Shown here: positions 59,996 to 64,000 of the stretch, piece by piece | How positions within the stretch are numbered: position 1 is the stretch's first letter | Layout: each line of letters begins with the position of its first letter | DNA from: Umezawaea tangerina | Lineage (GTDB): Bacteria; Actinomycetota; Actinomycetes; Mycobacteriales; Pseudonocardiaceae | DNA: 64,000 bases | Reading direction: 5' to 3' | Assembly: GCF_003002815.1 (NCBI RefSeq) | Contig: NZ_PVTF01000012.1 | Coordinates: 62,001-126,000, forward strand | The notes under the pieces: model-generated | Databases searched by the model: none | What the model was told of the DNA's origin: nothing | What the model saw: only the letters and a program-made list of their open reading frames with translations | Made by a program: the position numbers and the translations under genes

Positions 59996-60856
59996 TCAGA
60001 CGTCGCCGGGCAGCACCACGACACCGAGCACACCGGGACCGGTGTGCGCACCGATCACAGCCCCCACCTCGGAGATCAGGCACCCGGACGAACCGGGGAT
60101 CCGCTCGTCCAACCTGGTCGCCAGCTCGGCCGCCCGCTCCGGCGCGGCCAGGTGGTGCACGGCCAGCCCGACGGGCCCGTGGCCCGCGGCCAACGCCGCC
60201 AGGTCGACCAGCCTGCCGATCGCGCGGCTCATCGTGCGCACCTTCTCCAACGGCACGATGCGACCGTCCTCGACGTGCAGCACGGGCTTCACCGCCAACG
60301 CCGTGCCGACCAGCGCCGCGGTGGTCCCGATGCGACCACCACGCCGGAGGTGGTCCAGCGTCTCCACGCAGAAGTACGCCCGCAAACGCTTGGCAACCCC
60401 AGTGGCCGCGGCCTCCACGTCCTCCGCGGACCCTCCCGCCGCCGAGGACGCGCACGCGGACAGCACCGCGAACCCGAGCCCCATCCCGGTGGCCCGCGAG
60501 TCCACGACGCGGATCCGGGCGGGATCCACCTCCTCCGCGGCCAGCCGCGCGGCCTCCCAGGTCCCCGACAGCTCGCGGGACAGGTGCACCGATACGACCG
60601 ACTCGGCACCCTCGTCGAGCACGGCCCGGTAGACGTCCGCCAACTCCCCCGGAGTCGGCCGCGACGTGGTCACCCGGCGGTGCTCGCCGAGTGCCGCGGC
60701 CAGCTCGGCCGGTCCGAAGTCCAAGCCGTCCAACCGGCTGCGGCCGTCCACCGCCACGTGCAACGGCACCACGCGGATGTGGTGGCGCTCGGCGAACCCC
60801 TCCGGCAGGTACGCCGTCGAGTCGGTGACAACGGTGGTGGGCACGAGTGCGGACAC
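59996..60856 (-). CDS. degV: DegV-family fatty-acid-binding protein
   Basis: 286 residues from GTG 60856 (VSALVPTTVVTDSTAYLPEG). The lipid-binding TDSTAYLP, VTTSRPTPGELADVYRAVLD, VSVHLSRELSGTWEAARLAA, VDSRATGMGLGFAVLSACA, TLDHLRRGGRIGTTAALVGT and KPVLHVEDGRIVPLEKVRT blocks are all present. DegV/FakB proteins carry a fatty acid for the FakA kinase. It lies 8 bp after octT. No fakA kinase is in the window. Confidence 0.94.
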   Translation of the reverse strand: MSALVPTTVVTDSTAYLPEGFAERHHIRVVPLHVAVDGRSRLDGLDFGPAELAAALGEHRRVTTSRPTPGELADVYRAVLDEGAESVVSVHLSRELSGTWEAARLAAEEVDPARIRVVDSRATGMGLGFAVLSACASSAAGGSAEDVEAAATGVAKRLRAYFCVETLDHLRRGGRIGTTAALVGTALAVKPVLHVEDGRIVPLEKVRTMSRAIGRLVDLAALAAGHGPVGLAVHHLAAPERAAELATRLDERIPGSSGCLISEVGAVIGAHTGPGVLGVVVLPGDV

Positions 60857-60864
60857 TACGGCTC

Positions 60865-61587
60865 TCACCCCGTCGTGTGGCTGACCGCCACGGACCTGAT
60901 GAGATCCGCCATCGCGGAGCCCACCAGCTCGTGGCCCTCCCACCCCCAGTGCATGCCGTCCGGGTTGCCGCGCCCCGACCGCACGTGGTCGCCGACCACC
61001 GCGGCGACGTCCAGCAGCGGCACGCCCACGCGCGCACCCCACTCGCGCACGGCACGCGCCGCGGCGGGACGGCCTGTGTGGACACCGCCGTACGCGGCGG
61101 CGCGGTGCACGGACGGCACCATCCCGAACGGGAGGATGCCCGGTTCCAATGCGTGCACGGCGTGCACGGAGTCGTCGAGGTACCGCACGGTGAGGTGCGG
61201 CGGCAGCGCGACCGGGTGGCCGCCCAGGAGGCGGGCCAACGCGGGCTGGGCGGCCTTGTACCCGGTCCGCGCCCACCGGCGCAGACCGTCGGGCCGCAGG
61301 TACCGCAGCCCCTGCCGCAGGTAGGTCGGCAGGGGCGAGGGCAGCGTGTCCATGTGCCCCACCGCGAGCACGAGGACGTCCGTGCGCGGCAGCAGCGACC
61401 ACACGCGGGGGTCGCCCGTCAGCGACCACCAGGCGTCCCGCGCGGTCCACCCGAACCCGGCCGCCAGCTCCGCGTGCCCGCCCAGCGCCTTGGCGGCCAG
61501 GTTGGGCCACAGACCGGGGTGGTCGGCGGGCAGCGGACCGTCGGGACCGTGGAACGCCAGCGAGTCGGCCAGGACCAGCAGTCTCAA
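60865..61587 (-). CDS. octT: Diglucosylglycerate octanoyltransferase-like SGNH protein (OctT)
   Basis: 240 residues starting at TTG 61587, which overlaps the gpgP stop (TTGA); no better start exists because the N-terminus LRLLVLADSLAFHGPDGPLP is already the family start. SGNH motifs: block I ADSLAFHGP, an L-V-L-A-V-G-H-M-D block, and DGMHWGWEGHELVGSAMAD (block V Asp-x-x-His). Orthologue position matches Rv2418c, which acylates diglucosylglycerate in methylglucose lipopolysaccharide synthesis. Adjacent gpgP supports that pathway. Confidence 0.85.
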   Translation of the reverse strand: MRLLVLADSLAFHGPDGPLPADHPGLWPNLAAKALGGHAELAAGFGWTARDAWWSLTGDPRVWSLLPRTDVLVLAVGHMDTLPSPLPTYLRQGLRYLRPDGLRRWARTGYKAAQPALARLLGGHPVALPPHLTVRYLDDSVHAVHALEPGILPFGMVPSVHRAAAYGGVHTGRPAAARAVREWGARVGVPLLDVAAVVGDHVRSGRGNPDGMHWGWEGHELVGSAMADLIRSVAVSHTTG

Positions 61588-62198
61588 CGAGTGGTTCCGG
61601 CGTTGTAGGACGACAGCCGCCACCGGCCGTCGCCGCCCGGCCTGCGGGTGAACACCGTCCAGTGGCAGTTGCCGATGCCGCCGAACAGCGACCACGACTC
61701 GACCGGCAGGTCCAGGAGCCTGCCGGTCAGCGCGGTGATCAGGCCGCCGTGCGCGCAGAGCATCACGGTGCCGGAGAACTCGCGGTCGACCTCGGCGACG
61801 ACCTCGGCCGCGCGGTCCGCGACCTCGATCCGGGACTCGCCGTCCGGCGGCGCGACCGTGGGGTCGGCGCGCCACTGGTCGATCGAGCCCGGCCACTCGA
61901 CCTCGACCTCCTCGCTGGTGAGCCCCTGCCACTTGCCCAGGTTGGTCTCGCGCAGCCGTTCGTCGATCCGCAGCGGGATGCCGACGGCGTCGGTGAACAC
62001 CGTCGCGGTGTTCGTCGCCCGCCGCAGATCGGACGCGACCACCAGCTCGGGGGCGAACCCGGTGAGCACGGGCACCGCGAACCTGGCCTGGTTCCACCCC
62101 GTCTCGGTCAACGCCGAGTCGAGGTGGCCCTGCCAGCGTCCCGTGGCGTTGTAGTCCGTCTCACCGTGCCGCCACAGCACGAGCCGGTTCAAGGTCAT
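61584..62198 (-). CDS. gpgP: Glucosyl-3-phosphoglycerate phosphatase-like (histidine phosphatase)
   Basis: 204 residues. Phosphatase signature LVLWRHGETDYNATGRWQGH (RHG), the second Arg in VVASDLRRATNTATVF, ERLRETNLGKWQGLTSEEVE, and the catalytic His in VMLCAHGGLITALTGRLLDL. Annotated elsewhere as phosphoglycerate mutase, but the position between octT and rsfS matches Rv2419c, which dephosphorylates glucosyl-3-phosphoglycerate, the second step of methylglucose lipopolysaccharide synthesis. Starts 7 bp beyond the rsfS stop. Confidence 0.9.
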   Translation of the reverse strand: MTLNRLVLWRHGETDYNATGRWQGHLDSALTETGWNQARFAVPVLTGFAPELVVASDLRRATNTATVFTDAVGIPLRIDERLRETNLGKWQGLTSEEVEVEWPGSIDQWRADPTVAPPDGESRIEVADRAAEVVAEVDREFSGTVMLCAHGGLITALTGRLLDLPVESWSLFGGIGNCHWTVFTRRPGGDGRWRLSSYNAGTTR

Positions 62199-62205
62199 CG
62201 GGTGC

Positions 62206-62601
62206 TCACGCCTCCGCCGTCTCGTCCTCGGCGGGGGCGTCCGCGGACGCCTCGAACTCGATCTGCGGGCAGTCCTTCCACAGCCGCTCCAGGCCGTAGA
62301 AGCTGCGCTCCTCGACGTGCTGCACGTGCACCACGACGTCGACGAAGTCGAGCAGCACCCAGCGGCCCTCGCGGGCTCCTTCGCGGCGCACCGGCTTGCG
62401 GCCGGCCTCCCGCATCTTGTCCTCGATGTTGTCCACGATCGCGCCGACCAACCGCTCGTTGGGAGCGGAGGCGATCACGAAGCAGTCCGTGATCACGAGC
62501 TGGTCGGACACGTCGAGCACGATCACATCGTGCGCCTTCTTCTCGTCCGCCGCGCTAGCGGCGACCAGCGCCAACCGTCGTGCCTCGTCGGTGGCTGCCA
62601 C
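62206..62601 (-). CDS. rsfS: Ribosome silencing factor RsfS
   Basis: 131 residues from GTG 62601, with GAGGAG 4-5 nt upstream; a GTG 12 bp further upstream is also in frame. Family core AHDVIVLDVSDQLVITDCFV, then IASAPNERLVGAIVDNIEDK, and GAREGRWVLLDFVDVVVHVQ. RsfS binds L14 and blocks subunit joining during starvation. Downstream of nadD as in most bacteria. The acidic tail is typical of actinobacterial forms. Confidence 0.95.
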   Translation of the reverse strand: MAATDEARRLALVAASAADEKKAHDVIVLDVSDQLVITDCFVIASAPNERLVGAIVDNIEDKMREAGRKPVRREGAREGRWVLLDFVDVVVHVQHVEERSFYGLERLWKDCPQIEFEASADAPAEDETAEA

Positions 62602-62698
62602 ATCTCTCCTCACCAGCGACCCGTGGATCCGGGTCGTACATCAATTCGATGCGCGCGGATACGCCCGCACGAGTTAATGAGGGTACCGGCGAGCGGAC

Positions 62699-63295
62699 CT
62701 AGTCCGGCACCGAGTAGAGCCCGCGCTTGGAGATGTACTGCACGACACCGTCCGGGACGAGGTACCAGACGGGCATGCCGGAGGCCGTGCGCGCCCGGCA
62801 GGCGGTCGAGGAGATGGCCATGGCGGGCACCTCCACGAGGGACACGGACCCCTCCGGCAGGTGCTGGCCGTTGAGCTCGTAACCCGGTCGGGTGACGCCG
62901 ATGAAGTGCGCGAGGTGGAACACGTCGGCCGCCCGCCGCCACGACACGATCTGCTCCAGCGCGTCCGCGCCGGTGATGAAGAACAGGTCGGCGTCCGGGT
63001 GGGCGGCCTTCAGGTCGGTGAGGGTGTCCACCGTGTACGTGGGCCCGTCGCGGTCGATGTCGACCCTGCTGACCGAGAACCGCGGGTTCGACGCGGTCGC
63101 GATGACCGTCATCAGGTAGCGGTCCTCGGACGCGCTGACCACCCGCGACGTCTTCTGCCACGGTTCGCCGGTGGGGACGAAGATGACCTCGTCGAGGTCG
63201 AACCTCGCCTGCACCTCGCTGGCCGCGACCAGGTGACCGTGGTGCACCGGGTCGAAGGTGCCGCCCATGACCCCGAGTCTGCGCCGGTTCGACAT
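62699..63295 (-). CDS. nadD: Nicotinate-mononucleotide adenylyltransferase NadD
   Basis: 198 residues from ATG 63295. Nucleotidyltransferase motif [20 protein letters not shown] with the HxGH-type VHHGH, the substrate loop [40 protein letters not shown] and the C-terminal [20 protein letters not shown] (the ISST motif that precedes SxxxxR). It makes NaAD from NaMN and ATP for NAD. An in-frame extension upstream is intergenic and rejected. 98 bp before rsfS. Confidence 0.95.
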   Translation of the reverse strand: MSNRRRLGVMGGTFDPVHHGHLVAASEVQARFDLDEVIFVPTGEPWQKTSRVVSASEDRYLMTVIATASNPRFSVSRVDIDRDGPTYTVDTLTDLKAAHPDADLFFITGADALEQIVSWRRAADVFHLAHFIGVTRPGYELNGQHLPEGSVSLVEVPAMAISSTACRARTASGMPVWYLVPDGVVQYISKRGLYSVPD

Positions 63296-63320
63296 GGCTG
63301 GGCAGCCTACGGTGCCGGCT

Positions 63321-63358
63321 CGCGGGTGGCCGTCCGCTCCCGTGGACGGCCACCCGCG
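63321..63358. terminator. Hairpin terminator after the ferredoxin gene
   Basis: CGCGGGTGGCCGTCC pairs perfectly (15 bp) with 63344-63358 across an 8-nt loop. It lies between the ferredoxin stop (minus strand) and nadD, so it separates the two transcripts. The rest of 63296-63505 shows no gene. Confidence 0.85.
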
Positions 63359-63505
63359 TCGCACTGACTCCCCGTCCGCGGCCCTGGGGAGTGGGCCGCC
63401 TCCGGGCACCCGGCCCACCCCGAAGCGGAGCCGCGTGCACCGGAGGAACGACGACGGCCCGTGGCCATGACGCCGGTCGGGAGAACTTTTTTCACCGGTT
63501 CGGGA

Positions 63506-63727
63506 TCACGGCTCCGGCGCGATCACCACTCCGTCACCGTCGCGCACCAGGATCGCCTCCATCGGGCAAGACTCGGCGGCGTCGGTCACGAGCTCGTCGG
63601 GTTCGACGAAGTCCTGCACGGCCGTCGACTTGCCGTTCTCCAGCCTGAAGTAGGCCGCCGCGCTGGACGCGCACATCCCGGTGCCGATGCACGCCTCGCG
63701 GTCGACCTGGACCTGCCACTTCGACAT
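63506..63727 (-). CDS. 3Fe-4S ferredoxin, P450 partner
   Basis: 73 residues. WQVQVDREACIGTGMCASSA supplies the first cluster Cys residues (Cys, x5, Cys) and DAAESCPMEAILVRDGDG the last, the reduced-Cys pattern of 3Fe-4S ferredoxins that donate electrons to actinobacterial P450s. Its start is 4 bp after the P450 stop, so the two are co-translated. Electron source (a reductase) is not in the window. Confidence 0.93.
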   Translation of the reverse strand: MSKWQVQVDREACIGTGMCASSAAAYFRLENGKSTAVQDFVEPDELVTDAAESCPMEAILVRDGDGVVIAPEP

Positions 63728-63731
63728 GGGA

Positions 63732-64000
63732 CTACCACCTCACCAGGAGCTGGTCCGGACCGCGCACCAGCCTGCCCTTGCGGAACGGCACCTCGTCGGC
63801 GGGGACCGCGAGCTCCAGCGTCGGGAACCGGCGCAGCAGCGTGCCGATGCCGACCTGCAGCTCCATCCGGGCCAGCGGGGCGCCGATGCAGTGGTGCACA
63901 CCGTGCCCGAAGGCCACGTGGGCGTTGTTCTCCCGGTGGAAGTCGATCTCGCCGGGGCGGTCGAACACCGCCGGGTCGCGGTTGCCCGCCTGGCCGATGA
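63732..64000 (-). CDS. Cytochrome P450, C-terminal part (gene runs off the window)
   Basis: Only the last 89 residues are visible. The heme ligand loop reads VAFGHGVHHCIGAPLARMEL (FGxGxHxCxG), preceded by GQAGNRDPAVFDRPGEIDFH and followed by the usual LLRRFPTLELAV end. Bacterial class I P450 type; substrate unknown. Ferredoxin partner follows on the same strand. Confidence 0.95.
   Translation of the reverse strand, partial: IGQAGNRDPAVFDRPGEIDFHRENNAHVAFGHGVHHCIGAPLARMELQVGIGTLLRRFPTLELAVPADEVPFRKGRLVRGPDQLLVRW

Overview
The window is 64 kb of very GC-rich actinobacterial chromosome, roughly 70% G+C, with heavy GTG start use and many ATGA/GTGA gene overlaps. Gene order and content point to the Pseudonocardiaceae (Saccharothrix, Lentzea or Actinosynnema type). 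The clusters phoH-ybeY-CBS protein, hemW-hrcA-dnaJ-rsmE, rpsT/holA-comEC-comEA and degV-octT-gpgP-rsfS-nadD follow the mycobacterial order, while secreted enzymes and short intergenic repeats look streptomycete. The genus is inferred. No rRNA, tRNA, CRISPR array, transposase or prophage was recognised.

Layout. 1-5.7 kb (minus): an unknown partial gene where era is expected, a cytidine-deaminase-like protein, a CBS/CorC transporter-like protein, ybeY, and phoH carrying an in-frame intein. 5.9-8 kb: a GNAT enzyme, an alpha/beta hydrolase-HIT pair and a repeat-bearing intergenic region. 8-12.4 kb (minus): hemW-hrcA-dnaJ-rsmE. 12.5-21.1 kb (plus): assimilatory sulfate reduction. A 28-residue leader peptide precedes sulfite reductase, a zinc-ribbon protein, cysH, cysD, cysN, a sulfonate-type ABC transporter and a sirohydrochlorin chelatase that would supply siroheme to the reductase.

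21-36 kb is mixed: small secreted proteins, a crotonase, a methyltransferase/AraC divergent pair, an RNase Sa-like/barstar pair, a quinone-reductase-like enzyme, a DsbA-family protein, an APC permease, two tandem DUF885 proteins, a nitronate monooxygenase, a GH18 chitinase with a DasR-type operator, and a small HD hydrolase. 36.2-36.8 kb is a non-coding stretch full of tiny GNA-loop hairpins and a 26-bp perfect inverted repeat behind lepA.

38.7-49 kb: a PemK/MazF-like protein; a DUF4142 exported protein; the ATP-grasp/alpha-E/transglutaminase module; a WD40-KAP NTPase fusion (a possible defence gene); a GNAT enzyme; an SPFH membrane protein with a ribbon-helix-helix partner behind a 32-bp perfect palindrome; a VOC protein; and rpsT. 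49.4-59.8 kb: holA, threonine synthase under a SAM-I riboswitch, a 1200-residue subtilase with an N-terminal repeat region and its own DasR-like operator, comEC and comEA. 60-64 kb (minus): degV, octT, gpgP, rsfS, nadD, then a ferredoxin and the end of a cytochrome P450.

Most attention-worthy: the class 3 intein (W/C/T motif) in PhoH, the WD40-KAP NTPase, the palindrome-SPFH-RHH unit, the GNA mini-hairpin array, the cys leader peptide whose only Cys codon opens a hairpin, and two DasR-like sites placed before a chitinase and a subtilase.
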